A stretch of DNA of 64,000 bases from Pseudomonas massiliensis (GCF_000826105.1 NZ_CCYK01000002.1:1-64000), one strand, 5' to 3'; positions 27,926 through 36,577 are shown, counted from the stretch's first letter. Numbers and translations are program-made. Notes: a model not told the origin generated them from the letters alone.

Positions 27926-28192
27926 TCATCCATATCCTTGCCGATCAAGGCCCAGCTCCGCGGTTCGCCTGGTCAGGGCGCGTTCATACAACTCATACAG
28001 CCGCTCGATTCGAGCCACGGGCATCACCTGCAACAGCTTCAGGGCTTCGGTAAAGCCCACAGCGCGTTGCTCGGCCAGTAAGGCGTTGGTCATGGTGTCT
28101 GCGCGCTGGATGTCTTCGAGCAGCGATTGGCACTTGTCTTCCAGGTAGTCGGGGAGTTTCAACCCCGCCACGGTAGGCCAGGGACCGCTCAT
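27926..28192 (-). CDS. Small conserved protein, family B copy 1
   Basis: An 88-residue helical protein of unknown function. The core pattern CQSLLEDIQ...LAEQRAVGFTEALKLLQVMPVARIERLYEL recurs in this window as a second intact copy at 34997-35251 and as a truncated third at 36933-37160, so it is a real family. Its ATG overlaps the TGA of the upstream small gene (28189-28192), a translationally coupled pair. It lies between the BdlA-like gene and rulAB. Plasmid-borne Pseudomonas rulAB loci often carry such unassigned small genes. Confidence 0.62.
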   Translation of the reverse strand: MSGPWPTVAGLKLPDYLEDKCQSLLEDIQRADTMTNALLAEQRAVGFTEALKLLQVMPVARIERLYELYERALTRRTAELGLDRQGYG

Positions 28193-28293
28193 GGCTGATC
28201 CGTAGGGAGTTCGCCTTGGGCCCGGCGCTCATCTAGCAGCCCTCTCCATTCGAACAGCCGGCTGGCCTTCTCCTTATCGGTACCGCAAAACAT
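28189..28293 (-). CDS. Very small protein, family A copy 1, truncated
   Basis: A 34-residue peptide that starts at ATG 28293 behind a strong AAGGAG site. It begins MFCGTDKEKASRLFEWRGLL and aligns with the first third of the 85-residue gene at 36578-36835 (MFCETDDEKAGRLAEWEALL). It stops early, so this copy is truncated or is a natural short form. Its stop overlaps the start of the family B gene, and the same A-then-B order is repeated near 36.6-37.2 kb on the opposite side of the small-gene block. Too short for automatic calling but supported by its ribosome-binding site and its paralogue. Confidence 0.55.
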   Translation of the reverse strand: MFCGTDKEKASRLFEWRGLLDERRAQGELPTDQP

Positions 28294-28412
28294 GGCGCGC
28301 TCCTTTGGGTGGCAGATCACTCTTATAGGTCTGAAAAAGCTATACAGCAAAGAAGAAACAGTGATAGGCGTCGGAGTGTGGAGGCTATTAAAAGCGCCTT
28401 CGCTTGCATTTG

Positions 28413-29693
28413 TTAGTGTGCCCTGACTGTCCACAGCTGATCGATGCGCGTGGTGTAGCTCTGGCTCATCAGCTCGCGGCGCATGCCCCAGTCGGGCGCT
28501 ATCGGCACCGTGGCTGAGCGCAGCGTACCCCGGCCCCACCGAGCATTGATAGCATCCATGGTCTGCATCAGCTGCTCGCACTTTTCGGGCTGCGTCTGTG
28601 CAAATAGATCGTCCGTAAACTCACCCGATTGCCGCAGGTCCAGCAACAGCACTTCGGCCTTGCTGTAGCGGTAGCCTGGCTTGTAGATCCGCTCCACGGT
28701 CTGAGTGGCCGCGTTGGTCATCAGCAGGGTGTCGTGGGTGGGGTAGGGCAGCTCGACCAACACGCCGTTCGCGTACTTGGCTTCGTCCGGGTTGAACATG
28801 CCGGTGCGCACGGCAATGCGCATCTTCTTGCACATCGAGCCCTGGGCGCGCAGCTTCTCGGCCGCGCGTGCGGTGTAGCTGGCGACCGCTTCCTTGATCG
28901 GGGCCAGGTCGGTCAGCCGCTTGCCGAACATGCGGCTACAGCAAATTTCCTGCTTCGGCGGGTCGGGCTCGTCCAGTTCCAGGCACGGCACGCCGGCGAG
29001 CTCGCGGGCGGTGCGTTCCAGCACCACGCTGAACCTGGCGCGCAGGGTCACGGGGTCGGCGTTGGCCAGGTCCATGGCGGAGTGGATGCCCATGCCCTGC
29101 AAGTGCGCGTTCAGGCGTCGGCCTACTCCCCACACCTCGGATACGGCGGTGTTGCGCAGCACCCAGTCACGCTTGAACGGGTCGCAGATGTCCACCACGC
29201 CGCCGGTTTGCTGTTGCAAGCGCTTGGCGGTGTGGTTGGCCAGCTTGGCCAGGGTCTTGGTGCGGGCAATGCCCACGCCGACTGGAATGCCGGTACAACG
29301 CAGCACCCTCTCCCGGATAGACCGGCCCAGGGCGGTCAGGTTGCCCGGCTGGCCGGTAAGGTCGCAGAAGATCTCGTCAATTGAATAGACTTCGGCGCCG
29401 GCCACCATGCCCTCAATGATCGTCATCACCCGCTCGGACATTTCTCCATACAGCGCATAGTTGCTGCTGAAAGCGACGATGCCATGCTGGCGCAGCGTGT
29501 CCTTGATCTGAAAGTACGGCGCGCCCATTTTCACGAAGGGCTTGGCGTCGTAACTGCGGGCGATCACGCAGCCGTCGTTGTTCGACAGCACCACAATCGG
29601 CGTTTTGGCCAGGTCCGGCCTAAACACCCGCTCGCAGGAGGCGTAGAAGCTGTTGCAGTCCACCAAGGCGAATACCGGCTCAGGCGTAGGCAT
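28413..29693 (-). CDS. umuC: DNA polymerase V catalytic subunit (UmuC/RulB)
   Basis: A 426-residue Y-family polymerase that performs error-prone translesion synthesis. The N-terminal ALVDCNSFYASCERVF carries the first metal-binding Asp, and VYSIDEIFCDL carries the acidic D-E pair. A helix-hairpin-helix-like stretch and a little-finger region follow, and length matches UmuC. The start is ATG 29693, chosen over one nine codons earlier, because it overlaps the umuD stop (14 bases) as in rulAB. The nearest relatives are expected to be plasmid rulB genes of Pseudomonas syringae-type plasmids, which are common insertion sites for mobile elements. It is the last gene of an SOS operon. Confidence 0.95.
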   Translation of the reverse strand: MPTPEPVFALVDCNSFYASCERVFRPDLAKTPIVVLSNNDGCVIARSYDAKPFVKMGAPYFQIKDTLRQHGIVAFSSNYALYGEMSERVMTIIEGMVAGAEVYSIDEIFCDLTGQPGNLTALGRSIRERVLRCTGIPVGVGIARTKTLAKLANHTAKRLQQQTGGVVDICDPFKRDWVLRNTAVSEVWGVGRRLNAHLQGMGIHSAMDLANADPVTLRARFSVVLERTARELAGVPCLELDEPDPPKQEICCSRMFGKRLTDLAPIKEAVASYTARAAEKLRAQGSMCKKMRIAVRTGMFNPDEAKYANGVLVELPYPTHDTLLMTNAATQTVERIYKPGYRYSKAEVLLLDLRQSGEFTDDLFAQTQPEKCEQLMQTMDAINARWGRGTLRSATVPIAPDWGMRRELMSQSYTTRIDQLWTVRAH

Positions 29694-30111
29694 GATCGCG
29701 CACGCTGTAGCGGACCACACCCCAGATGGTCATGTCATCGCTTTCCAGCACGTAGCGTTGAGGGTAGGCCGGGTTTTCGGACTGGAGAATGACGTCGCTG
29801 CCCTTGCGGTGCAGCCGTTTGCACACCGGCTCGCCGTTGAGCGCGGCAATCACAATGTCGCCATGGCGCGCTTCGCGGCCGCGATCCACGATCACCAGGT
29901 CGCCGGAAAACAGGCCGGCGCCGTTCATGCTGTCGCCCTCGATCTTCACCAGGTAAACATGCGGGGCGCGCAGGTCGAACAGCTCATCCAGGGAGATGTG
30001 CTTTTCCAGGTGATCCGCCGCCGGCGAGGGGAAGCCGGCCGGCACGCGGCAGGCGAAAAACGGCAATGGATAGACGGAAGGCTCAAGCGGCCCCAGGACA
30101 ACAATGCTCAT
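29680..30111 (-). CDS. umuD: UmuD-like LexA-family protease subunit (RulA)
   Basis: A 143-residue UmuD-type protein. After RecA-stimulated self-cleavage it activates the polymerase. The cleavage region reads RVPAGFPSPA, with an Ala-Gly scissile bond in place of Cys-Gly. The catalytic Ser lies in GDSMNGAG and the Lys in CKRLH, with GDIVIAAL between, as in UmuD. It overlaps the umuC start and follows a DUF1654 gene by 2 bases, so the three genes form one SOS transcript from the LexA box at 30378-30393. Confidence 0.95.
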   Translation of the reverse strand: MSIVVLGPLEPSVYPLPFFACRVPAGFPSPAADHLEKHISLDELFDLRAPHVYLVKIEGDSMNGAGLFSGDLVIVDRGREARHGDIVIAALNGEPVCKRLHRKGSDVILQSENPAYPQRYVLESDDMTIWGVVRYSVRDHAYA

Positions 30112-30113
30112 GG

Positions 30114-30362
30114 TCAGTCGTCCTGCAGCACGGTCCAGAAAATCTGGATATGGCCGTCGTCGCGGTAGGCCAGGGTCACGTTATCGTTTTCGCCCAGCTC
30201 CGCCATGATCCGCTCCCAGGCTTCTTCCGAATCGCCCTCCAATCGCTCCAGCAACGCGGTTCTGGCCTGCTGGGCGGCGGGGTGGTTGATGGCCCGCTGC
30301 AAGCGCGTGGCCAATAGGGCATAGGGTGTCAGCCGGGCAGGGGCAAAGGAAGACGTGGCCAT
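30114..30362 (-). CDS. DUF1654-type small protein, first gene of the rulAB operon
   Basis: An 82-residue protein with YALLATRLQRAINHPAAQ, then EEAWERIMAELGENDNVTLAYRDDGHIQIFW. The pattern matches the Pseudomonas DUF1654 family. Its position, first in an SOS-controlled umuDC operon, parallels ImpC/DinI-type modulators of enterobacterial impCAB, but the sequence similarity I can see is to DUF1654, not to DinI. It starts 16 bases downstream of a LexA box and is followed by umuD after 2 bases. Its function is not established; a modulator of the SOS response is an inference. Confidence 0.75.
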   Translation of the reverse strand: MATSSFAPARLTPYALLATRLQRAINHPAAQQARTALLERLEGDSEEAWERIMAELGENDNVTLAYRDDGHIQIFWTVLQDD

Positions 30363-30377
30363 GACAGTGACTCTTAA

Positions 30378-30393
30378 CTGTATATATTTACAG
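30378..30393 (-). promoter_or_regulatory. LexA (SOS) box of the DUF1654-umuD-umuC operon
   Basis: CTGTATATATTTACAG fits the CTG-N10-CAG LexA consensus exactly, with an AT-rich centre. It lies 16-31 bases upstream of the first gene and should make the operon damage-inducible. A second CTGTAA-like half just after it suggests a possible tandem site. Confidence 0.92.
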
Positions 30394-30673
30394 TATTACA
30401 GTAAAACCGGCTGAGCAAGGTTTTTTCGTCCTCCCATGGCTTGCCAACGCTGAGGCAGACCGAGGTTTCAAGAATACGTAACCCCTTGAATATGCAGGCT
30501 AAGGCGTCATCACCACTGAAACATCTTGAAGTAAACGCTTTTCTGAGCTGGTTTACCGAGTGGGGCTACAGTTGCATTAAGCCTTCATACAACAAGGCTT
30601 CTAATAACACCTAAGGTGGTTCACGTCCGGATGACGACTGAAGCATTCCATAACCGTTAGGAAAACGATCACG

Positions 30674-32302
30674 ATGAGCCTGCGAAATCTCAGTATTGGT
30701 CCCCGTTCTGCCCTGTTCTTTGGCCTGATTTGCGCGATGCTCATCGCCCTTGGGCTGGTCTCCCTTCGGCAAGCCCACCAGCTGGATGAAGCGGAGCAGT
30801 TCGTAGAGCTGAACGTTGTTCCCAGCATCAGGCAATTGGGCATTCTGGAGCGAGAATTCGCTGCCATCCGCGGTAACAATGCCCGATTGCGCAATGCCGC
30901 TGAGCCAGTGCCGGTTAAAGCAGAGGCTGTCCAGGATCTTCAGAAAAGCAGGGCAGCGATTGATGAAGCCTTGAGCCGACTGGAAGCGCTTATCGTGACG
31001 CCTCAAGGTCGCGAAGCGCTCGATGCGCTTAAAAAGCTGGAGCAGTCCTATGACGGAAAGCTGGACCGCTATGTCGGCTTCATCACAGCCAACCAGTTGG
31101 ACGCGGCAATGCAGTTTTCAGCCGGTGAAATGCGCGCTGACGCCGAAGCCCTCGATGCGATGCTTTCGCGTCTGGTGGACGTCAATCTCAACAAGAGCGC
31201 TCGAGCAGGGGAAACGGCACGCGCGGCGTACAGCCAGGCTGTAGCGACTGTCACAGGCTTTATCATCGTAGGGGTGCTGGTCAGTATTCTGCTGGCCTAC
31301 CTGTTTACCCGAAGCCTCACCGTGCCTATCCGTCAGGCGCTTGCTGCAGTCGAGGGCATTGCAGGAAACGATCTTCGTCAGCAGATTCAGGTTGAAGGTA
31401 ATGATGAACCTGCACGCATGATGATGGCCCTGTCCAGAATGCAGGATCAGCTGCGAGAAGCCATCAGCCTGATTGGAGAGTCCGCGACACATCTTTCTGC
31501 GACCGCTGAAGAGATGCATGCTGTGACCGAAGACGCATCGCACGGCTTGCAACGGCAGAACAGCGAGATTGAAATGGCGGCCACCGCCGTTACGGAAATG
31601 AGCGCAGCGGTAGATGAAGTCGCAAGCAATGCCGCCGCGGCATCCGAAGCCACCGGTCAATCCAGCGCGGCGGCAGTGGACGGTCGTTTGCGCGTCAACG
31701 AAACCGTTGATGCCATTAACCGGATGGTCGCCACCGTCAGATCCACCTCCACCAACGTAGAAAACCTGGCGGAGAATACGCGTGCGATCAGCAAGGTCCT
31801 GGAAGTGATAAGGGCCATTGCCGAGCAAACCAACCTGTTGGCGCTTAACGCCGCTATTGAGGCTGCCCGCGCTGGAGAAGCCGGCCGCGGCTTCGCTGTT
31901 GTGGCTGACGAGGTACGGGCATTAGCGCACCGTACCCAGTCATCCACGCTGGAAATCGAACAGATGGTCGGCCGCATCCGAACGGGTACCGAGGATGCCG
32001 TCAGTTCCATGCATGACACCAATACCCAAGCACAGCACACGCTGCAGAAGGCCCAAGGCGCTGGCCAGGCGCTTCACGTCATCACCGAATCCATCGAGCA
32101 GATCAACGAGCGCAACTTACTGATCGCGACGGCAGCGGAGGAGCAGGCGCAGGTCGCTCGCGAGATAGACCAGAGCCTGGTCAGCATTCGCGACCTGTCC
32201 GGCCAGACGTCCGAAGGATCGCGACAGACCACGATCGCTACTGCGGAGCTTTCAAAACTCGCCGTTAATCTCAATCAGCTCGTGGCCCGCTTCAAGATTT
32301 GA
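30674..32302 (+). CDS. Methyl-accepting chemotaxis protein
   Basis: A 542-residue transmembrane chemoreceptor. The first membrane helix is at about 13-31, followed by a periplasmic four-helix-bundle-type sensor (32-190). A second helix lies at about 194-213 and leads into HAMP (215-265). The cytoplasmic MCP signalling domain has the hairpin tip [24 protein letters not shown] and QA-rich adaptation helices on either side. The ligand is unknown. It is divergent from the SOS operon across a 311-base gap that holds the LexA box and otherwise no gene. Confidence 0.93.
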   Translation: MSLRNLSIGPRSALFFGLICAMLIALGLVSLRQAHQLDEAEQFVELNVVPSIRQLGILEREFAAIRGNNARLRNAAEPVPVKAEAVQDLQKSRAAIDEALSRLEALIVTPQGREALDALKKLEQSYDGKLDRYVGFITANQLDAAMQFSAGEMRADAEALDAMLSRLVDVNLNKSARAGETARAAYSQAVATVTGFIIVGVLVSILLAYLFTRSLTVPIRQALAAVEGIAGNDLRQQIQVEGNDEPARMMMALSRMQDQLREAISLIGESATHLSATAEEMHAVTEDASHGLQRQNSEIEMAATAVTEMSAAVDEVASNAAAASEATGQSSAAAVDGRLRVNETVDAINRMVATVRSTSTNVENLAENTRAISKVLEVIRAIAEQTNLLALNAAIEAARAGEAGRGFAVVADEVRALAHRTQSSTLEIEQMVGRIRTGTEDAVSSMHDTNTQAQHTLQKAQGAGQALHVITESIEQINERNLLIATAAEEQAQVAREIDQSLVSIRDLSGQTSEGSRQTTIATAELSKLAVNLNQLVARFKI

Positions 32303-32322
32303 AGCTTCCGTGGGGGCAGTGT

Positions 32323-32567
32323 ATGTATCAGCTTCTTGTAGAAATCCGTAACGCTGACAATTACGGCGCCCCCTCAAACGGATCATCGTGAACTCCCCCG
32401 AGCTCTGGTACCAAGTGATAACAAGCCCTTTGGTGGATCGAGGAGATGAGGCACATCAGCTCCTGGATATCCCCCTGCACTACGAGGGCCCGCAACCGGA
32501 CAAAGCGCCTTATACCCTTGTCTATGACGACGATATAACCCAGCAATCCTGGGCTCGCTGGCCCTGA
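32323..32567 (+). pseudogene. Possible small gene broken by a frameshift
   Basis: An ATG at 32323 opens MYQLLVEIRNADNYGAP before stopping at 32389-32391. In another frame, from the run of Cs near 32370, a continuous segment LKRIIVNSPELWYQVITSPL runs to a TGA at 32565-32567 and looks protein-like. Joined by one frameshift at the C-run, they make one protein of about 81 residues. A real overlapping pair with a GTG start at 32388 is the alternative. The rest of the gap to 32827 shows no gene. Confidence 0.35.
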
Positions 32568-32827
32568 CGAAAACCTTGAAAGCAACCGGAAGCCGCGTCT
32601 GCTGCTATGGACCTTTATCTTTCAGGTGATCGTCATAGCACTGCAAAACACCTCGTTTCATGGGCAAAGGTGGGTGGGCAGGCGGGGTTAAAGGCTATGT
32701 AACCCGGTACGTACAGAGGCAGACAGGGGGCAACCGGGCACCGGGTCACGCATGGACGTGTTCATTGCGCCGCAATAACTTGGCTCAACGCTCATCTTTA
32801 CCGGCGTGCTCCCGGTGTGCCGCCTCG

Positions 32828-33358
32828 TCACTTGCTGCGCTCGGAGCGTTGTCCGAGGACCGGTGCGCCCGGGGTTTTATGACCGCGATCAGCCGTGGAC
32901 TCGCGACGGTGGGTGGTGAGACGGACAGACCCGGGCGGCGGTTCGTTGAGCACCGCCCAGAACATCCCCAGGTCCGACACCGCCGCGACGAATGCCTTGA
33001 ACTCGACCGGCTTGACCACATAGGCGTTGGCACCCAGCGCGTAGGCGCGGCTGAGGTCAGCGTCTACGGTCGAACTGGTCAGCATCACCACAGGAATGCT
33101 GCGTAGCGCATCGGTGGTGCGGACTGCGTCAAGGACGTCCAGGCCGTCCATCTTGGGCAGCTTGAGGTCGAGCAGGACGACGGCCGGATTGCCCTCCGGC
33201 CGGTCCGCGTACGCGCCACGGCGAAGCAGGTAATCCAGGGCTTCGGCACCGTCGCGCAGGACGATCACTTCGTTGGCCAGCTGGCTCTTTTCCAGCGCAA
33301 TCAGGGTCAGTTCCAGGTCGCGTGGATTGTCCTCGACCAGGAGAATAGGCTTTAGCAT
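32828..33358 (-). CDS. Single-domain response regulator (Rcp1/CheY-like)
   Basis: A 176-residue protein comprising a receiver domain (residues 4-130) and a basic, low-complexity tail. The phospho-acceptor Asp is in VVLLDLKLPKMDG, the switch Thr/Ser in VVMLTSSTV and the conserved Lys in YVVKPVEF. The N-terminal acidic pair is in VEDNPRD. There is no DNA-binding or enzymatic output domain, as in Rcp1-type partners of bacteriophytochrome-like kinases. No kinase is adjacent here; the GAF kinase at 21.7 kb, which has lost its own regulator, could serve it, but that is speculation. Confidence 0.88.
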   Translation of the reverse strand: MLKPILLVEDNPRDLELTLIALEKSQLANEVIVLRDGAEALDYLLRRGAYADRPEGNPAVVLLDLKLPKMDGLDVLDAVRTTDALRSIPVVMLTSSTVDADLSRAYALGANAYVVKPVEFKAFVAAVSDLGMFWAVLNEPPPGSVRLTTHRRESTADRGHKTPGAPVLGQRSERSK

Positions 33359-33512
33359 AATGCCATCACAGTGAAAAAAAACGGCAATATTTTAGCAAAC
33401 AGGCCCCTACCCATGCACCCCGAGGCGACGCTAGGTTTGTGTGCTGGTGCGGACTGGAACGTTACCTACCCCGGTCGGTCAGTTGACCGCCGACAGACAG
33501 AACGAATGACGT

Positions 33513-33824
33513 ATGGATCAGTGGTACTGCAAGCGCTTCGAGCAAGGGCCCAAAACATTTGTGGCCCTGAGGCAGCTGCGCGAACTCGGCCTGGGCCTGC
33601 GTGGCATTCCCAAGCATCAACCCTTCTACAAGGTTGTTCTCGATGCCGAGACGGCGTGCACCACGGTGTTCGTGCTGCCTGGCCACGCAGACGTGGCGCA
33701 GGCATTCGGCGCGCAGCCCTGCGAGCCGCCCGTGTTCGGGGCTTCGTTCTATGACGTGACCGTGCCGCCCGTGACCTGCCTGCTCCAACACGCGCACAGC
33801 CCCGCGTGCGAAAAAGCGTTCTAG
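33513..33824 (+). CDS. Hypothetical 103-aa protein
   Basis: A 103-residue protein with no recognised family. It has a central hydrophobic-rich segment ETACTTVFVLPGHADVAQAFG and four cysteines scattered in the C-terminal half. It stands alone between two response-regulator genes that read the other way, 45 bases from the nearest of them. Codon use in this frame is consistent with coding. No clear ribosome-binding site was seen, so the start at ATG 33513 is the best available rather than secure. Confidence 0.45.
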   Translation: MDQWYCKRFEQGPKTFVALRQLRELGLGLRGIPKHQPFYKVVLDAETACTTVFVLPGHADVAQAFGAQPCEPPVFGASFYDVTVPPVTCLLQHAHSPACEKAF

Positions 33825-33869
33825 GTCACCTATCCCATTCACGGTACGCGAGCCAGCGGACCGTACCCT

Positions 33870-34253
33870 TCAGGTCCGGTCCAGTCTTGACTCGACCAGT
33901 TCACAGAGGGCGTCCAGCCGCCACGGCTTGCCCACGAAGACGGCGCTGGCGGGCAGGGGGCAGGTTTGCACGGAAAACCCGCTGGTGATGATGATGGGCA
34001 GCTCAGGTCGCCGGGCAGCAGCGAACGCCGCCAGGTCCCAGCCGCTCGATTGTCCCGGCGTCCGGACATCGGTAATCAACAAGTCGATGGCAGGCGTGTG
34101 CGCCAGGACATCAGCGCCTGCATCTGCGGTTCCTACCGCGGTAACGGTCGTTCCAAGGTCAGCAATCACATCGGCGAGCAACTGACGAAGCAGCTCCTCA
34201 TCTTCCACGATGAGCACGTGGGGCAAGGCACTGCGGGGTTTTAACGTCTTCAT
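33870..34253 (-). CDS. Second single-domain response regulator
   Basis: A 127-residue receiver-only protein. The phospho-acceptor Asp is in DLLITDVRTPGQ, with an acidic pair in VEDEELL, a switch Ser in PIIITSGFS and the Lys in VFVGKPWRL. It lacks an output domain, as CheY and many phosphorelay shuttles do. Together with the one at 32828 it makes two stand-alone receivers within 1.5 kb, alongside a chemoreceptor and upstream small genes. No kinase is adjacent. Confidence 0.85.
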   Translation of the reverse strand: MKTLKPRSALPHVLIVEDEELLRQLLADVIADLGTTVTAVGTADAGADVLAHTPAIDLLITDVRTPGQSSGWDLAAFAAARRPELPIIITSGFSVQTCPLPASAVFVGKPWRLDALCELVESRLDRT

Positions 34254-34453
34254 ACAAGTAGGACTGTGTACGTGCGTAGCTGGTCATTCCATAGGATGAA
34301 AGGCGCGCGGTGCCCACGACCGTCTACGCTCAGGACAGCCATTTCTACAAACCCGGGCGCTACCCAGCGCCGGGCCCACGATTCTCGGTGAGCGCCTGGC
34401 CACAACAAGCGGGTGGTTGGGCCGGGGTAGCCCCCGCCAAGGAGCACGTCGAA

Positions 34454-34690
34454 ATGCAATTGTCCGAAGCCGCATTGCTGATGGAAACCGATTTGCACGG
34501 CGCAAACGACGCCATTCGCATGGGTTGGAAATTGCTGGCCATCACCTCTGCCAGCCACCCCGCTCAGCCCGAGTGCCTGCAAACCGTGTATATCCTCGGG
34601 GTTCAAGCCCACCCCCTGGACCGGCCTGAAGTCGCGGTAGGCTTACCCCCCAGTGCCGAAGCCGTTGAGGCAAGCAGGGGCGCGCGCTAA
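34454..34690 (+). CDS. Hypothetical 78-aa protein
   Basis: A 78-residue protein beginning MQLSEAALLMETDLHGANDA. AAGGAG lies nine bases before ATG 34454, which is why I prefer it to a GTG at 34310 that would give 126 residues. The C-terminal part contains WKLLAITSASHPAQPE and a CLQTVYILG segment; no family is recognised. It is convergent with the reverse small-gene operon that ends at 34710. Confidence 0.45.
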   Translation: MQLSEAALLMETDLHGANDAIRMGWKLLAITSASHPAQPECLQTVYILGVQAHPLDRPEVAVGLPPSAEAVEASRGAR

Positions 34691-34709
34691 GCCGTGCCCG
34701 CGACAAGGA

Positions 34710-35006
34710 TCAAAGGATGGGCTGTGCTTCGGTACGCGGCGTGCTGGACCGGGCGTGAAGCTCTACCGCGAACTGCTCAAGGCCCATCCTTTCGGCAAAC
34801 CGTTCTACTGCGGTGAGGCTGGTCCAGGTGCGCACCGGTTCACGCCTTGAGCGCAGCGGGACAAGCGGCGAGTCCCCAGCCCCAATACGGACCGCCACTG
34901 TCCATTTCCCCCGGTCTGCCTCGGTGCGCACCGCCACTACCTCACGCACCGCCTTCGCGTGCACCATCAGCTTGAATACGTCCTCGTCGATTCCTTTTAC
35001 TTCCAT
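34710..35006 (-). CDS. Hypothetical 98-aa protein, last gene of a small-gene operon
   Basis: A 98-residue protein whose ATG at 35006 overlaps the stop of the upstream family B gene by 10 bases. It has an alternating beta-like N-terminal half (VREVVAVRTEADRGKWTVAVRIG) and a helical middle. No family is recognised. Together with the three genes before it (35513-35599, 35248-35529, 34997-35251), all start-stop overlapped, it forms one translationally coupled operon on the reverse strand. Confidence 0.55.
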   Translation of the reverse strand: MEVKGIDEDVFKLMVHAKAVREVVAVRTEADRGKWTVAVRIGAGDSPLVPLRSRREPVRTWTSLTAVERFAERMGLEQFAVELHARSSTPRTEAQPIL

Positions 35007-35251
35007 CCCTCAAGCTCCGCTAGCCGCTCTGACACCGCTTGTTCCAACAGCGCATGAAGCCGCGCAATACAGGCCTCACGCTCCGCGTGCTGCAGCTGAA
35101 GCGCTTCGGTAAATCCTAGCGCGCGCTGGGCGCACATCAGTACGCGTGATGCCGTAGCGGCCTGCTGCACGTCATCCAGCAGTGCCTGGCACCGATCAAC
35201 CAGCAATTTTGGCATATTCAACGGCCCGAGCGTCAACGGCGGCCTGTTCAT
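34997..35251 (-). CDS. Small conserved protein, family B copy 2
   Basis: An 84-residue protein of the same family as 27926-28192. The shared core is CQALLDDVQQA...AQRALGFTEALQLQHAE with similar spacing. The start at ATG 35251 overlaps the stop of the preceding 93-residue gene (ATGA), and its own stop lies inside the next start. This copy belongs to a denser small-gene operon than copy 1. The family is helical, with no cysteine pair or charged catalytic signature that would name a function. Confidence 0.62.
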   Translation of the reverse strand: MNRPPLTLGPLNMPKLLVDRCQALLDDVQQAATASRVLMCAQRALGFTEALQLQHAEREACIARLHALLEQAVSERLAELEGWK

Positions 35252-35529
35252 GGCGGACAGTTGCACAAATGGCCTGGACCGGACATCCAGCGTAACACTT
35301 GCCCCACAGGCCCCAGTCTGCCGCCCGCCCACGCGAACGCGGGCCGTTCCAACGTGGCCTGATCACAGAGCTGAACCTCGGCCAGGTTAAAATAAGCCTC
35401 GCCGTATTCCTGGTTGGCCAACGCCAACGCACCGGGTGCATCGTACGCGGCATAGATCTCGTCGTGGCCGACCCGGAACGCCTGAAGTGTTCGCTTACCT
35501 TCCGAGGAGCGGTTACTGCCGACGCTCAT
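35248..35529 (-). CDS. Hypothetical 93-aa protein
   Basis: A 93-residue protein starting at ATG 35529, directly inside the end of a 28-codon gene, and stopping over the start of the family B gene. The sequence contains VGHDEIYAAYDAPGALALANQ and EAYFNLAEVQLCDQ; no domain is recognised. Overlaps on both sides and a plausible GGAG just ahead of the ATG support expression. Confidence 0.5.
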   Translation of the reverse strand: MSVGSNRSSEGKRTLQAFRVGHDEIYAAYDAPGALALANQEYGEAYFNLAEVQLCDQATLERPAFAWAGGRLGPVGQVLRWMSGPGHLCNCPP

Positions 35530-35599
35530 AGTTCTCCTCCCAATCCTTGCGCATCAGGCGGCGCTTTTCTGCATGCTGGGACACGGTTATAGGGTTCAT
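35513..35599 (-). CDS. 28-aa peptide leading the small-gene operon
   Basis: A 28-residue, strongly charged peptide (MNPITVSQHAEKRRLMRKDW, then EENYERRQ) whose stop overlaps the next gene's start region by 17 bases. The ribosome-binding site is weak (CCAGG close to the ATG). Too short for automatic calling; support is the coupling with the following gene. It could also be a leader or part of an upstream gene. Confidence 0.35.
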   Translation of the reverse strand: MNPITVSQHAEKRRLMRKDWEENYERRQ

Positions 35600-35628
35600 C
35601 CTGGCTTGCACGCTCCTTATCCACCGGG

Positions 35629-35859
35629 TTACCCAGTGGTGATGTAGTAGGTCTGCCCAGTTTCCAGACGAACCCACCAACCCAGGCGGCCGCCGAACGT
35701 TGCTTGGTAGGTGCCATAAACCGCCAGCAGTGGTGGTACCGGCAAGGCGAGCGTTTGGCGCGCCTCGATGCGCGTGCGCCGGAGCATGCCCAGCGGCTCA
35801 AAGTCAGGATCAACCGTGCCATCGGCCAAGACCGGACCGACTGCGTCTTCTTCGGTCAT
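35629..35859 (-). CDS. Hypothetical 76-aa protein
   Basis: About 76 residues from ATG 35859 (the frame is open to 36018 but is preceded by promoter-like sequence). It contains RRTRIEARQTLALPVPPLL and ends WWVRLETGQTYYITTG, an alternating beta pattern. No family is recognised. It lies just upstream of the 28-residue peptide on the same strand and may be the first gene of that small operon. No strong ribosome-binding site was found. Confidence 0.42.
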   Translation of the reverse strand: MTEEDAVGPVLADGTVDPDFEPLGMLRRTRIEARQTLALPVPPLLAVYGTYQATFGGRLGWWVRLETGQTYYITTG

Positions 35860-36272
35860 TCGAACCGTGCTTCGGGTCAGGATGAAATACAGGAGCACCA
35901 AGACAACGCCCATCTGCCAATGACAAAGCTGACAAGACTCAAGGTTGCAAAGCCCCTCACCGAATGACCTCCCTCCACTCTCTGTGATAGACCAGTGTAG
36001 GGTTAGCTGGACTACCACCCTGCCGGGATATGGCGCGCGAGTGTACAGGTTTGGTATGAAAAATCTGTTTTTTTATCCAGCGTCTACTTAGTACTTCTGG
36101 GTAGCGTCGGTAGGTGGGTCGCAGGCGAAGGATAGGACATCGACGGGGTAGAGATTTCTGGAACCGAGGGAAACAGCCTAGCGTCGCGCTGGCTTGGCCT
36201 CCTGTCAGGTCGGTTACTCGCTTTTTAACCTCGTTGTATGATCAGCGTCATCGAATTCACTAGAAACACGAA

Positions 36273-36485
36273 ATGTCACTGCCTTGCACGCTGAGTTCGC
36301 GGATCCTTGTGGCGGCCGCTCGCGGTTTGCCCATTCATCTGGACGAGGAAAACCGGCCTTGGGTAGAACAGCTCTCCCTGTCCGGCCACATCCAGCTGAC
36401 CGGAACGCTGGACGATCAAGCCATCACCATCAAGGCCACCCTGACCAGTCTCGGTCAGGAATTGCTTGACTGGTTGGAGCGCTAG
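36273..36485 (+). CDS. Hypothetical 70-aa protein
   Basis: A 70-residue protein with SRILVAAARGLPIHLDEENRP and a C-terminal LTSLGQELLDWLER. No family is recognised. It stands alone, pointing toward the reverse family A gene (convergent). Sequence upstream (35860-36272) contains promoter-like AT-rich stretches and no other gene. Confidence 0.45.
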   Translation: MSLPCTLSSRILVAAARGLPIHLDEENRPWVEQLSLSGHIQLTGTLDDQAITIKATLTSLGQELLDWLER

Positions 36486-36577
36486 ATAACGTGAGCGCGG
36501 CCCTGTCGAGAAGGAACAGGCGCATGTAAAGCCCCGTACAGGTCGAAAGCTATACGGTAAAAAAGGGGCCGTTCGGC

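Noticed and set aside
28629-29384. Long forward frame antisense to umuC
   Set aside because: A GC-rich shadow of the polymerase gene; composition and histidine/glycine richness are artefacts of the reverse strand.
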